Assembly (NCBI GenBank): GCA_016926315.1
Contig: JAFGOU010000301.1
Span: 1-6,933, forward strand
Direction: 5' to 3'
Origin: Chitinispirillaceae bacterium
Lineage (GTDB): Bacteria > Fibrobacterota > Chitinivibrionia > Chitinivibrionales > Chitinispirillaceae
DNA length: 6,933 nt
Made by a program: the position numbers and the translations under genes. Shown piece by piece: positions 1 to 6,180 of this stretch. The notes below the pieces were generated by a model that saw only the letters and a list, made by a program, of their open reading frames with translations, did not search any database and was not told the origin of the DNA. Numbering within the stretch: position 1 is the first letter of the stretch; every line of letters starts with the position of its first letter.

Positions 1-351
1 CAGCCATGGTTCGTCGCCGATCAGCTCCCAGTCAACCGTTTCATGGGGCGCGACAATGCGGCAGCGGCGGTCCTTTCTCCGGTATCCGCGCGAAAGAAAT
101 GCCACCGTGCACCCCTTTGACAGAAGGTATCTTCCGACGAGCAGCGCGATCGGCGTTTTACCGGTTCCGCCTGCCCTGATGCCGCCGATGCTGACCACCG
201 GATAAGGGGTTCGCCGGGAAAAAAACGGGAGATGGTCATAAAGGCTGTTGCGAAGGGATACGGCACTGCAAAAGAGCGACGAGGCGGATCGCGCAAACGG
301 GATCGCTGCCGGTGGAACGGGAGGCATTCTTCCTGATTGATTCTGTGGCAT
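1..351 (-). CDS. lpxK: Tetraacyldisaccharide 4'-kinase LpxK, N-terminal part (cut by window edge)
   Basis: LpxK phosphorylates the 4' position of the tetraacyldisaccharide-1-phosphate precursor of lipid A, using ATP at the inner face of the inner membrane. The first 117 codons are present; the gene continues past position 1. Visible landmarks are a Walker A-like motif GGTGKTP (residues 61-67) after a hydrophobic strand PVVSIGG, the LSRGYRRK segment (86-93; family form LSRGYG) and GDEPWL (112-117; family form GDEP). Together these are diagnostic of the family. The segment before the P-loop (about 20-50) is the expected membrane-associated N-terminus. The start chosen is the ATG at 351, only 5 nt after the prmC stop with GAAGG just before it; a second in-frame ATG at 327, preceded by AGGAAG, is a real alternative. 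It is the last visible gene of the DUF1385-prfA-prmC cluster. Its presence implies an LPS-bearing outer membrane. Confidence 0.9.
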   Translation of the reverse strand, partial: MPQNQSGRMPPVPPAAIPFARSASSLFCSAVSLRNSLYDHLPFFSRRTPYPVVSIGGIRAGGTGKTPIALLVGRYLLSKGCTVAFLSRGYRRKDRRCRIVAPHETVDWELIGDEPWL

Positions 352-356
352 CACCT

Positions 357-1193
357 TCAACTTTCCGGACGTCGCGCAAACATCACGCGCTGATGGCCTC
401 CAAAGTCCCTGGTTACGTTTACGGCAACCCATCCCCGCCCGGTAAAAATCGCGGGAACTGTTTCGCCCTGATCGTACCCGATCTCACAATAAATTCTGCC
501 GCCCGATTTTAGCAATAACGGTGCATTTTCTGCGAGATAACGGTAAAAATCAAGGCCATCAATGCCACCGTCGAGTGCCGCGAGAGGCTCGAAGGTGCCT
601 ACTGATTTTGGGAGATTTCCAATAGCTGAAGATTTGATGTACGGCGGATTACTGACAAGGAAATCGAAAGTGCCTGCGGACCTGAGCGCCGTTAACCTGT
701 CGCAGCACAGGAGTGAAAAACCGTCTTTGCCGTTGCGACGGGCGATACTGACCGCAGCAGGAGAATGATCGATCGCTACCCCCCGCCACGACGGATTCTG
801 GCTGGAAAGTATCGTCGCGATACAACCGGAGCCGGTGCCGAGATCGATGAACCGGACCTCCTTTTCGGATTCATTTTTCAGCACGGTCTCGACCAGTATC
901 TCCGTGTCGGCGCGGGGAATCAGGACCGACGGGTCGACAACGAACTCCCGGTTGAAAAAATAGGCCGACCCGAGAATGTACGCGAGCGGTTCGTCCCGCG
1001 ACCGTCGTCTGATGATACCGTCGAGCGCCTGAGCTATTTCATCGGGCAGTTCCGCAGCGGGGGAGAGGTAGAGTTGACTTCGCGGACAATCGAGAAGATA
1101 GGTGAGTACCCGTTCCGCTTCGGACAGGGCATACTCCCCGGCGAAGGAGGAAAAAGCTTCGCGAAGGGTGGTGAGGGACTGGGAGATGGTCAT
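357..1193 (-). CDS. prmC: Release factor glutamine methyltransferase PrmC (HemK)
   Basis: PrmC uses S-adenosylmethionine to N5-methylate the glutamine of the GGQ motif in release factors RF1 and RF2, which raises termination efficiency. The 278-residue length matches the family (E. coli has 277). An N-terminal helical domain (about 1-75) is followed by the VLIPRADTE segment (90-98; usually IPRPDTE), the SAM-binding motif DLGTGSG (117-123), and the catalytic NPPY motif (182-185), which binds the target glutamine. The C-terminal RDFGGHQRV (262-270) matches the family's D-x-x-GxxR end. Its substrate RF1 is encoded immediately upstream with a 9-nt gap. The ATG at 1193 has no clear Shine-Dalgarno sequence; a small hairpin (1196-1209) occupies that spot, so translation is probably coupled to prfA. 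Pro-to-Ala in IPRADTE is a minor variation. Confidence 0.96.
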   Translation of the reverse strand: MTISQSLTTLREAFSSFAGEYALSEAERVLTYLLDCPRSQLYLSPAAELPDEIAQALDGIIRRRSRDEPLAYILGSAYFFNREFVVDPSVLIPRADTEILVETVLKNESEKEVRFIDLGTGSGCIATILSSQNPSWRGVAIDHSPAAVSIARRNGKDGFSLLCCDRLTALRSAGTFDFLVSNPPYIKSSAIGNLPKSVGTFEPLAALDGGIDGLDFYRYLAENAPLLLKSGGRIYCEIGYDQGETVPAIFTGRGWVAVNVTRDFGGHQRVMFARRPES

Positions 1194-1195
1194 GA

Positions 1196-1209
1196 GGGAT
1201 GCTCATCCC
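1196..1209. repeat. Short inverted repeat at the prfA/prmC junction
   Basis: The plus strand reads GGGAT-GCTC-ATCCC, a perfect dyad of 14 bp that can fold as a 5-bp stem with a 4-nt loop in the minus-strand mRNA. It covers the prfA stop codon (1205-1203) and the position where a prmC ribosome binding site would be expected. No T-run follows, so it is not a terminator. A role in translational coupling is possible but is inference; such short dyads also arise by chance. Confidence 0.3.
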
Positions 1210-2273
1210 GATTGCGCTATCTTTTCATTCAAATCAGCCAGCGACAGGGCTTCGATGGTTTCGTCCAGATCGCCGTCGATAATCTTGTCAAGACTGTAGA
1301 GCGTCAGGGAAATGCGATGATCGGTCATGCGGTTCTGAGGAAAGTTATACGTGCGAATTTTTGCGCTGCGGTCGCCGGTCGAAACCATGCTTTTTCGTGC
1401 AGCGTCTTCTTTGGCCGAAGTTTCGGCGAGCTGTTTTTCGTATAATCGTGTCTGCAGCACCTTGAGTGCCTTTGCCTTGTTTTTATGCTGCGATTTTTCA
1501 TCCTGGCACTGGACGACCAGACCGGAAGGGAGATGGACGATGCGAACCGCCGAATAGGTAGTGTTGACCGATTGCCCGCCCGGACCGCTGGAGCAGAAAA
1601 GGTCGATGCGCAGGTCGTTGGGGTTGATGGTTACCTCGACCTCGTCGGCTTCGGGGAACACGGCAACCGATGCGGCAGAGGTATGGACCCTGCCCTGAGC
1701 CTCGGTCTGGGGAACGCGCTGGACACGGTGTACGCCCGATTCATACTTGAGCGTTCCGTAGGCGTTGCCGCCGTTGACCATGAAAATGATTTCTTTAATG
1801 GCGCCGATATCACCGTAACTCGAACTCAGAATCTCGACGCGGAACCCTTTCCGTTCGGCAAAATGGGTATACATACGGTAGAGATCGGCGGCGAAAATGC
1901 CGGCTTCGGTTCCCCCGGTACCGGCCCTGATCTCCATGACCGCGTTCTTAAGGTCGTTAGGGTCGCGCGGAACAAGCAGCTGTTTTATTTTTTCTTCGAG
2001 TCCGGGCAGCGTTTTCTGGCGTGCGTCTAGTTCCTCGCGCGCCAGCGCGACCATCTCCTGGTCATGTTCCGACGCAATGAGCGCTTCGGCGTCGGCGATC
2101 GCAGAGACGGTTTCAAGGTAGGAGCGGAAAACGGGGAGGTTCTTGTTTATCGCGTTGTATTCGCGGCCCAGTTTTTCCATTTTTCCGGGGTCGCGCGCGA
2201 CATCGGGGGAGGATAATTCATGTTCAAGATCGGTCCGGCGCTTCAGGACGGCTCCGACTTTTTCCAAGATCAT
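1203..2273 (-). CDS. prfA: Peptide chain release factor 1 (RF1)
   Basis: RF1 recognises UAA and UAG stop codons in the ribosomal A site and triggers hydrolysis of peptidyl-tRNA. The 356 residues are normal for the family (E. coli 360). An N-terminal coiled domain (about 1-105) is followed by the AGTGGTEAGIFAADLYRMY block (117-135), the codon-recognition loop with PQT (188-190; PxT as in RF1, not the SPF of RF2) in HRVQRVPQTEAQGRVHTSA, and the catalytic GGQ (232-234) in GPGGQSVNTT. SQHKNKAKAL (261-270) and GDRSAKIRTYNFPQNRMTDHR (300-320) complete the C-terminal signature. Gln234 is the predicted PrmC methylation target. The start ATG overlaps the stop of the upstream DUF1385 gene as ATGA, indicating translational coupling; only a weak GAAAG lies upstream. 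The residue after GGQ is Ser where E. coli has His. Confidence 0.97.
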   Translation of the reverse strand: MILEKVGAVLKRRTDLEHELSSPDVARDPGKMEKLGREYNAINKNLPVFRSYLETVSAIADAEALIASEHDQEMVALAREELDARQKTLPGLEEKIKQLLVPRDPNDLKNAVMEIRAGTGGTEAGIFAADLYRMYTHFAERKGFRVEILSSSYGDIGAIKEIIFMVNGGNAYGTLKYESGVHRVQRVPQTEAQGRVHTSAASVAVFPEADEVEVTINPNDLRIDLFCSSGPGGQSVNTTYSAVRIVHLPSGLVVQCQDEKSQHKNKAKALKVLQTRLYEKQLAETSAKEDAARKSMVSTGDRSAKIRTYNFPQNRMTDHRISLTLYSLDKIIDGDLDETIEALSLADLNEKIAQSG

Positions 2274-3247
2274 ATGACGGCTTTCAGCGCCTCTGCCGCG
2301 ACCTCGAGCTGGGAATCGTCAGGTTCTTTCGTGGTGATTTTCTGAAGCCACAATCCCGGCAGAATAAGTGCTCCCACGAGCGGCAACCGGCGGTACCGGT
2401 CTGAAAGTTTGAGCAGTTCATAGGAGGTGCCGCCCACCAGGGGAACGAGCGCGAGGTGAACGACAAGCCGTGCCGCGACATTGGGGTAAGGTCCGATGAA
2501 CTGGATGACCAGCGCATCAACGATTGAGAAGAGCAGTATGCAGATGAGTCCAACGATCAGTAAAAAACTCGTGCCGCACCGGGGATGCAGGGTCGTGTAG
2601 GGACGCATGTTTTCGAGTAAAAGCGTCTTGTCGTCTTCGTAGGTGAAAATCGCTTTATGCTCGGCCCCATGATATTCAAATACCCGCCGCATCTCCTTCC
2701 ACTGGCTAATGAGTATAAGATAGGCAAGAAACAGGGCTATCCTGATAATACCGGCAAAAGTATTGAAAAGAATCGTTGAATCTGCCGGTACCACCTTTGA
2801 AATTATCCACATCGGCGCATACATGAAGAGGCCGATACTTACCAGCAATGCAAAGGCAAAACTGGCCCATGAGCCGATCACATCGCTTGTTTTTTTCTTT
2901 CCTTGCTCATTGGTTGTGCCCTTGGCGACCCGTTCCTCCTCCATGGCGATTTCGGCGCTGCGGCTGAGCGTTCGATAACCGAGGACAAGGGATTCGTAGA
3001 GATTTGCCGCACCGCGCATGACCGGGAAACGCCAGATTTTTATTTTTTTCGCAGCGGAGATGAACGGAAACTGTTCAACCACCACCTCCCCGCTCTGCTT
3101 TCGAACGGCGAGTGATACTTTGTCCCTTCCGCGCATCATAACGCCTTCAATTATTGCCTGTCCACCGACTTTCTTCGGCTTGCCGGAAAACGCAGCAAGG
3201 ATGCCGGGAAACAGCAACGCAGGAAAGGCGCAAAGTGGTAGTTTCAT
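2270..3247 (-). CDS. DUF1385 (YqhQ-type) multi-pass membrane protein
   Basis: This is a member of the DUF1385 family (Bacillus subtilis YqhQ), whose biochemical role I cannot state with confidence. Family signatures are clear: VGGQAIIEGVMMRG (27-40), the EYHGAEHK motif (191-198) and HPRCGTSF (221-228). The His, Glu and Cys residues in these motifs have led to suggestions of a metal site, which is inference. Hydrophobic segments near 126-150, 160-181, 226-250, 258-275 and 286-302 indicate an integral membrane protein. The 325-residue length is slightly above typical because about 20 hydrophobic residues precede the conserved block. The start is the ATG at 3247 with only a weak GGGA about 9 nt upstream; no other ATG lies before the conserved motif. 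It follows rpmE by 67 nt and overlaps prfA by 4 nt, an arrangement (DUF1385-prfA-prmC) I recall from several phyla. Confidence 0.92.
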   Translation of the reverse strand: MKLPLCAFPALLFPGILAAFSGKPKKVGGQAIIEGVMMRGRDKVSLAVRKQSGEVVVEQFPFISAAKKIKIWRFPVMRGAANLYESLVLGYRTLSRSAEIAMEEERVAKGTTNEQGKKKTSDVIGSWASFAFALLVSIGLFMYAPMWIISKVVPADSTILFNTFAGIIRIALFLAYLILISQWKEMRRVFEYHGAEHKAIFTYEDDKTLLLENMRPYTTLHPRCGTSFLLIVGLICILLFSIVDALVIQFIGPYPNVAARLVVHLALVPLVGGTSYELLKLSDRYRRLPLVGALILPGLWLQKITTKEPDDSQLEVAAEALKAVI

Positions 3248-3272
3248 GATAGTTCCCGCAATAAAGAGGTAA

Positions 3273-3288
3273 AAAGGGATATCCCTTT
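3273..3288. terminator. 16-bp palindrome between rpmE and DUF1385; possible weak terminator or attenuator
   Basis: AAAGGGAT followed directly by ATCCCTTT forms a perfect 16-bp palindrome. In the minus-strand RNA it lies about 27 nt after the rpmE stop and can fold as AAAGGG-ATAT-CCCTTT, with the last T's running into a five-T stretch before ACCTC. That resembles a weak, AT-rich intrinsic terminator, which would reduce read-through from rpmE into DUF1385-prfA-prmC-lpxK. A protein-binding operator is an equally open reading. Confidence 0.4.
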
Positions 3289-3314
3289 CTCCGTCCGTTT
3301 CGCCTGTTCAGGAT

Positions 3315-3527
3315 TTATGATGCTTTGGCTGTTTTTGCGTAACGTTTTCTGAACCGTTCGACCCGTCCGGCCGTATCAATCAGCTTCTGTTTACCGGTAT
3401 AAAACGGATGGCATTCGTTGCAGATTTCGATATGGGTACTGGGAATGGTTGAACGGGTCTCAATGACATTTCCGCAGGAACAGGTGAACGAGGCATTCCG
3501 ATACTTGGGGTGAATCTTCGGTTTCAT
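3315..3527 (-). CDS. rpmE: 50S ribosomal protein L31 (zinc-binding C+ type)
   Basis: L31 is a small protein of the large ribosomal subunit that helps bridge it to the small subunit. The product is 70 residues, the same length as E. coli RpmE. It starts MKPKIHPKY and carries four cysteines, C16 and C18 (CSC) and C36 and C39 (CNEC), so it is the zinc-binding form rather than the cysteine-free paralogue induced by zinc starvation. HPFYTGKQ (40-47) and [10 protein letters not shown] (54-63) are family hallmarks. The open frame extends 11 codons further upstream (to 3560), but the ATG at 3527 is chosen because it aligns with the family N-terminus and has AAAGG 5 nt before it. It sits between the degenerate GGDEF gene and DUF1385. 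Confidence 0.96.
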   Translation of the reverse strand: MKPKIHPKYRNASFTCSCGNVIETRSTIPSTHIEICNECHPFYTGKQKLIDTAGRVERFRKRYAKTAKAS

Positions 3528-3617
3528 GCGCGCCTTTCTTATCAGTCGGTGATTCATCAAAAATGAAAGTGAAAATACCTCATTGCGTGCTTGTAATGCA
3601 AGCCCGCTGACAGGACA
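3528..3617 (-). promoter_or_regulatory. Intergenic leader of rpmE; possible weak promoter
   Basis: This 90-nt gap separates the GGDEF-like gene from rpmE. On the minus strand TTGCAT (3603-3598 region) lies about 18 nt before TATTTT, a loose match to a sigma-70 promoter. A 5-bp hairpin (GCTTG 3589-3593 with CAAGC 3599-3603) is also present but has no following T-run, so it does not look like a terminator. The AAAGG ribosome binding site for rpmE is at its downstream end. Whether rpmE has its own promoter is an inference from these weak elements. Confidence 0.25.
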
Positions 3618-4502
3618 TCAATCGAGCAGGTAGACGGCATCGACCCTGCTGTTTTTCCCGGAGGCGATCAGGTGTTCAAGCCGCATGATGAATTCCGTAG
3701 AGGTGTCGTTTTTGGTGTCGCATTGTCCAACCGAAGCAGCCAGAGGGACCGTTACCGTTACTCCGGGAAGCCGCTGCATGCGTACGGAGATGTTTTTAAG
3801 GAGACGTACGGCAAGTTCCTGCGCTTCTCGCTTATTGGTGTTGGGAAGGATAAGGAGGAACAGGTTTTCCGAATGCCGGGCGCGGATGTCGACATTCCTG
3901 ATCGCCTTGCGTATCATGGTATCGATGACCGACTGGACCTTCGTATACATCGGGGTTTCGGAGCCGTTCATTGTAATGGGTGAAAAATCGACATTGATCA
4001 TGATGGCGGACAGCGCATGCTTATACCGGCGGGCACGGGACATCTCCTCTTTGAGGCGCTCCTGGTGATATCCCGGCGCGGGAACGGTTTCATGCAAAAC
4101 GTTCGAGGATCCGGCAGCGCGGGAAGCAGGGAATACCGTAGGGTAGTTTTGCCCGAATTGACGCGGTTCGGCCGCAGCCGTTTCAACTGCAGGATCATTC
4201 GATATGCCGGACTGCTCGTAATAATCAACAACTGCTGTTTTAATGCCCACCGGCCGGCGTAATGCTGTTTCCAGACGGCGCTTATGGGTCAGTATTTTTT
4301 TCCAGTGCTGCAACGCTTCATTTGGGGAGATGGTGATCCCCGAAAGTGCGTTTATCAGAAAGCTCCACGGCGAACCCTTTAGCAGCGATGGGTGCTGCAA
4401 CAGGTGTTGCAGAAGAGCGAATGAGCGGGAATCGTTCAGTTCAAAAGGCTTTTTTATGAACTCCTGATACCCTTCAAAGAGTGATGGCGACGCGTTCGGC
4501 AT
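3618..4502 (-). CDS. Degenerate GGDEF-domain protein, probably not an active diguanylate cyclase
   Basis: A 294-residue soluble-looking protein. The first 100 residues are predicted helical and not assigned to a named domain; 100-145 looks like a flexible linker rich in Ala, Pro and Ser. From about 147 to 290 the pattern of a GGDEF domain is visible: HQERLKEEMSRARRYKHALSAIMINVD, then RNVDIRARHSENLFLLILPNTN, then VTVTVPLAASVGQ. The signature GGDEF is replaced by SENLF (211-215) and the first metal-binding Asp is Asn170 (Asp172 remains), so cyclase activity is unlikely. An RxxD (Arg202-Asp205) sits exactly five residues before the degenerate site, the spacing of the c-di-GMP inhibitory I-site. 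It may therefore be a c-di-GMP sensor or a regulatory scaffold; this is inference. The ATG at 4502 lacks a strong ribosome binding site. It stands 90 nt upstream of rpmE and may be transcribed separately. Confidence 0.75.
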   Translation of the reverse strand: MPNASPSLFEGYQEFIKKPFELNDSRSFALLQHLLQHPSLLKGSPWSFLINALSGITISPNEALQHWKKILTHKRRLETALRRPVGIKTAVVDYYEQSGISNDPAVETAAAEPRQFGQNYPTVFPASRAAGSSNVLHETVPAPGYHQERLKEEMSRARRYKHALSAIMINVDFSPITMNGSETPMYTKVQSVIDTMIRKAIRNVDIRARHSENLFLLILPNTNKREAQELAVRLLKNISVRMQRLPGVTVTVPLAASVGQCDTKNDTSTEFIMRLEHLIASGKNSRVDAVYLLD

Positions 4503-4621
4503 GGTATTCTGCTGTTCTTTGGTTTGGAAAGCCGCATGATTGAAGAGTGTGCGGTGCTATTCACGGCGGTATCTATCTTGGAACTTTTCCCCCTCCGGAA
4601 AATATTTTAACGCCGCAGCGC

Positions 4622-4643
4622 TCCCCATACTTTTCAATGGGGA
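4622..4643. repeat. 7-bp inverted repeat in the divergent region
   Basis: TCCCCAT (4622-4628) and ATGGGGA (4637-4643) are perfect inverted repeats around an 8-nt spacer. It would lie in the 5' leader of the GGDEF-like gene if the candidate minus-strand promoter at 4658-4686 is used. There is no T-run on either strand that would make it a standard terminator. It could be an operator or a leader hairpin. Confidence 0.35.
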
Positions 4644-4657
4644 AAATAAACTGATGA

Positions 4658-4686
4658 ATAATACTAGATTTTTTAGACCGGCGCAA
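4658..4686 (-). promoter_or_regulatory. Candidate sigma-70-like promoter for the GGDEF-like gene
   Basis: Read on the minus strand, TTGCGC (4686-4681) is followed after exactly 17 nt by TATTAT (4663-4658). The -10 box matches five of six consensus positions; the -35 box matches only the TTG. Transcription would start near 4651 and leave a leader of about 150 nt before the ATG at 4502. The AT-rich surroundings support promoter activity, but this is pattern matching only. Confidence 0.3.
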
Positions 4687-4717
4687 TGTTTTTTTATGAA
4701 AGCATATGATATATTTT

Positions 4718-4753
4718 ATCGGCGTATCGGGGTACCGTTAGGGGCCAGCCGAT
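4718..4753. repeat. Nested inverted repeat upstream of the CxxC gene
   Basis: ATCGGC (4718-4723) and GCCGAT (4748-4753) pair around a short inner dyad CGG-GGTA-CCG (about 4728-4737). It begins just after the TATGAT/TATATT AT-rich stretch, so it could sit in the 5' leader of the plus-strand transcript. The internal loop is large and unpaired bases remain, so a stable structure is uncertain. Confidence 0.25.
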
Positions 4754-4859
4754 GAAACGATACGCAACGTGAGTATGTTTTACGAGCGACAGACTTTTAT
4801 CCAGCTCCGCTGGGTTACCGAGAGATGGTACAGATTTCGCGGCTTGAGGGAGATGCTTT

Positions 4860-5150
4860 ATGGCGCTATTCGAAGTTAAATGTCCGTTGTGCAAAGGAAC
4901 GCTCTGGATCGATCCCGCTACCTGTAAAATCGTGGACCACCAGAGTGCGGATCATCAGAAAGGCAACTTTGATGAATTCCTGAAGTCCCGCCAGAAGGGG
5001 ACTGCCTGGGACGACCGCCTGAAAAAGGCCAGAGATGACGAGTCCAGGAGGAAGGCGGAGATCGAAGAGAAATTCAAAAAGGCCGCCAGCGAACCGGCGG
5101 AAATCAATCCCGATGAAAAACCGTTTAAATCTCCCTTTGATTGGGACTGA
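4860..5150 (+). CDS. Small CxxC protein with charged helical tail, function unknown
   Basis: The 96-residue product has an N-terminal [14 protein letters not shown] segment with Cys8 and Cys11 in a CxxC knuckle. Cys22, His27 and His32 follow at distances that could complete a zinc site, although only one classical CxxC is present. From about 40 onward the protein is highly charged and helical ([25 protein letters not shown], 51-75), ending in PFKSPFDWD. No signal peptide is seen, so it is probably cytoplasmic. I recognise the general look of a conserved hypothetical family but cannot assign a function. The start is supported by GAGGGAGA 6 nt upstream. Its stop lies 16 nt before the prolyl isomerase lipoprotein gene, so the two are likely one transcript. 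A bound metal is inference. Confidence 0.8.
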   Translation: MALFEVKCPLCKGTLWIDPATCKIVDHQSADHQKGNFDEFLKSRQKGTAWDDRLKKARDDESRRKAEIEEKFKKAASEPAEINPDEKPFKSPFDWD

Positions 5151-5166
5151 AAAAGAAAGGGGTTCC

Positions 5167-6180
5167 ATGAGATACTGCAGAGCAGTGGCCTTCGCCGGAG
5201 CGTTGACGCTTCTGGCCTGTTCATCCGGTAACTACCCGGACGGCATGTACGCTGAAATCGAGACGGCGAAAGGTACGATCGTGGTATCGCTAAACCATGA
5301 AAAGGCACCTGTGACCGTGGCAAACTTTGTCGGACTTGCCGAAGGAACCATCCCGTCGATACTGGGAAAAAACGTCCGGTTTTACGATGGCCTGAAATTT
5401 CATAGAGTGGAGCCGGGCGTTGTCGTTCAGGGCGGCGATCCCAAAGGTGACGGCACCGGAGGACCGGGATATCAGTTCCCTGATGAGTTTCATCCCGAAC
5501 TCACCCACTCCGGCCCGGGTATCGTCTCGATGGTAACTACCGGTCCCGGCAGCAACGGCAGCCAGTTTTTCATTTCCCTTGCCGCAACGCCCGCCCTCGA
5601 GAACAGAAACCCGGTGTTCGGACAGGTGATTCGGGGAATGGACATCGTGCGAAAAATCGAACCCGGTGACCGGATGGAAAAGGTGACCATCAGAAGAATC
5701 GGCGCCAAGGCAACGGCATTTGAAACCGGCAGAGAGGCGTTTGACGCATTGGTCGCACAGGCCGGGGAAAAGGAACGGGAGAAAAAAATAAAGGCTGCCG
5801 AAACCGTGAGAGCCGTACTTGCGAAAAAACTGCCCAATGCGACGACATCGCCAGGCGGCGTACGGTTTGTCATTACTAAAAAAGGCACCGGTAAAAAGCC
5901 GGCCAAAGGCGATCAGGTCAGGGTTCACTATACCGGAACGCTTATCGACGGCAAGAAATTCGACAGTTCAAGAGACCGAAACCTGCCGTTTGAGTTTACC
6001 GTCGGTGTCGGGCATGTCATCAAAGGATGGGATGAGATGGTCATCGATATGCTTCCCGGTGAGCACAGGACCATGGCGATCCCGCCGGAACTTGCCTATG
6101 GTGAAAAAGGAGCGGCAGGAATCATTCCGCCCGATGCAACCTTGATTTTTGACGTTGAGTTCATTGAACGGGTTCAATAG
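5167..6180 (+). CDS. Dual-family peptidyl-prolyl isomerase lipoprotein (cyclophilin-FKBP fusion)
   Basis: This 337-residue protein should catalyse cis-trans isomerisation of Xaa-Pro bonds and aid protein folding outside the cytoplasm. Residues 1-17 form a lipoprotein signal peptide ending in the lipobox LLAC, with Cys18 as the acylation site. A cyclophilin domain follows (about 27-178): KFHRVEPG with the catalytic Arg80, [24 protein letters not shown] (128-136) and NPVFGQV. A charged helical linker (about 185-225) leads to an FKBP domain (about 231-337) with [19 protein letters not shown] and [16 protein letters not shown]12 active-site positions Tyr26, Phe36, Asp37, Val55, Ile56, Trp59, Tyr82 and Phe99 are kept as Tyr255, Phe265, Asp266, Val284, Ile285, Trp288, Tyr311 and Phe328. 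The cyclophilin half has substitutions in its pocket (Phe60 to Val84, Trp121 to Ala143, His126 to Asn148, CypA numbering first). The open frame reaches back to 5035, but the ATG at 5167 has AAAGGGG upstream and begins the signal peptide. Confidence 0.93.
   Translation: MRYCRAVAFAGALTLLACSSGNYPDGMYAEIETAKGTIVVSLNHEKAPVTVANFVGLAEGTIPSILGKNVRFYDGLKFHRVEPGVVVQGGDPKGDGTGGPGYQFPDEFHPELTHSGPGIVSMVTTGPGSNGSQFFISLAATPALENRNPVFGQVIRGMDIVRKIEPGDRMEKVTIRRIGAKATAFETGREAFDALVAQAGEKEREKKIKAAETVRAVLAKKLPNATTSPGGVRFVITKKGTGKKPAKGDQVRVHYTGTLIDGKKFDSSRDRNLPFEFTVGVGHVIKGWDEMVIDMLPGEHRTMAIPPELAYGEKGAAGIIPPDATLIFDVEFIERVQ

Larger units (their letters stand above)
4503..4859. promoter_or_regulatory. Divergent intergenic region with AT-rich core
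   Basis: This 357-nt gap lies between the minus-strand GGDEF-like gene and the plus-strand CxxC gene. Short open frames cross it on both strands, but they have no recognisable protein features and overlap one another, so I do not call genes. The middle (about 4600-4720) is AT-rich, as expected for back-to-back promoters. For the plus strand, TATGAT at 4705-4710 is a good -10 match without a convincing -35. Close to the plus gene, GAGGGAGA (4846-4853) is a clear ribosome binding site that fixes the ATG at 4860; an in-frame stop at 4845-4847 rules out a longer start. Confidence 0.5.

Noticed and set aside
21..296. 91-codon minus-strand open frame at the left edge
   Set aside because: It is a different frame from the one encoding the LpxK motifs GGTGKTP and GDEP, which runs through the same bases without a stop.
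765..1445. 226-codon open frame on the plus strand across prmC and prfA
   Set aside because: It lies antisense to two well-supported genes with strong family motifs, and its translation shows no recognisable domain; it is a by-product of codon bias on the opposite strand.
3528..3560. Upstream ATG giving an 81-residue L31
   Set aside because: The extra 11 residues do not fit the family N-terminus, whereas the ATG at 3527 has a well-placed AAAGG and gives the standard 70 residues.
4540..4894. Small open frames in the divergent region on both strands, including a six-codon ATGAAACGA frame at 4752
   Set aside because: No ribosome binding sites or family features, and they overlap the promoter-like AT-rich core. 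The six-codon frame could be a leader peptide, but nothing in its sequence supports that.
5290..5928. 212-codon open frame on the minus strand under the isomerase gene
   Set aside because: Antisense to clear cyclophilin and FKBP motifs, with no recognisable protein features of its own.
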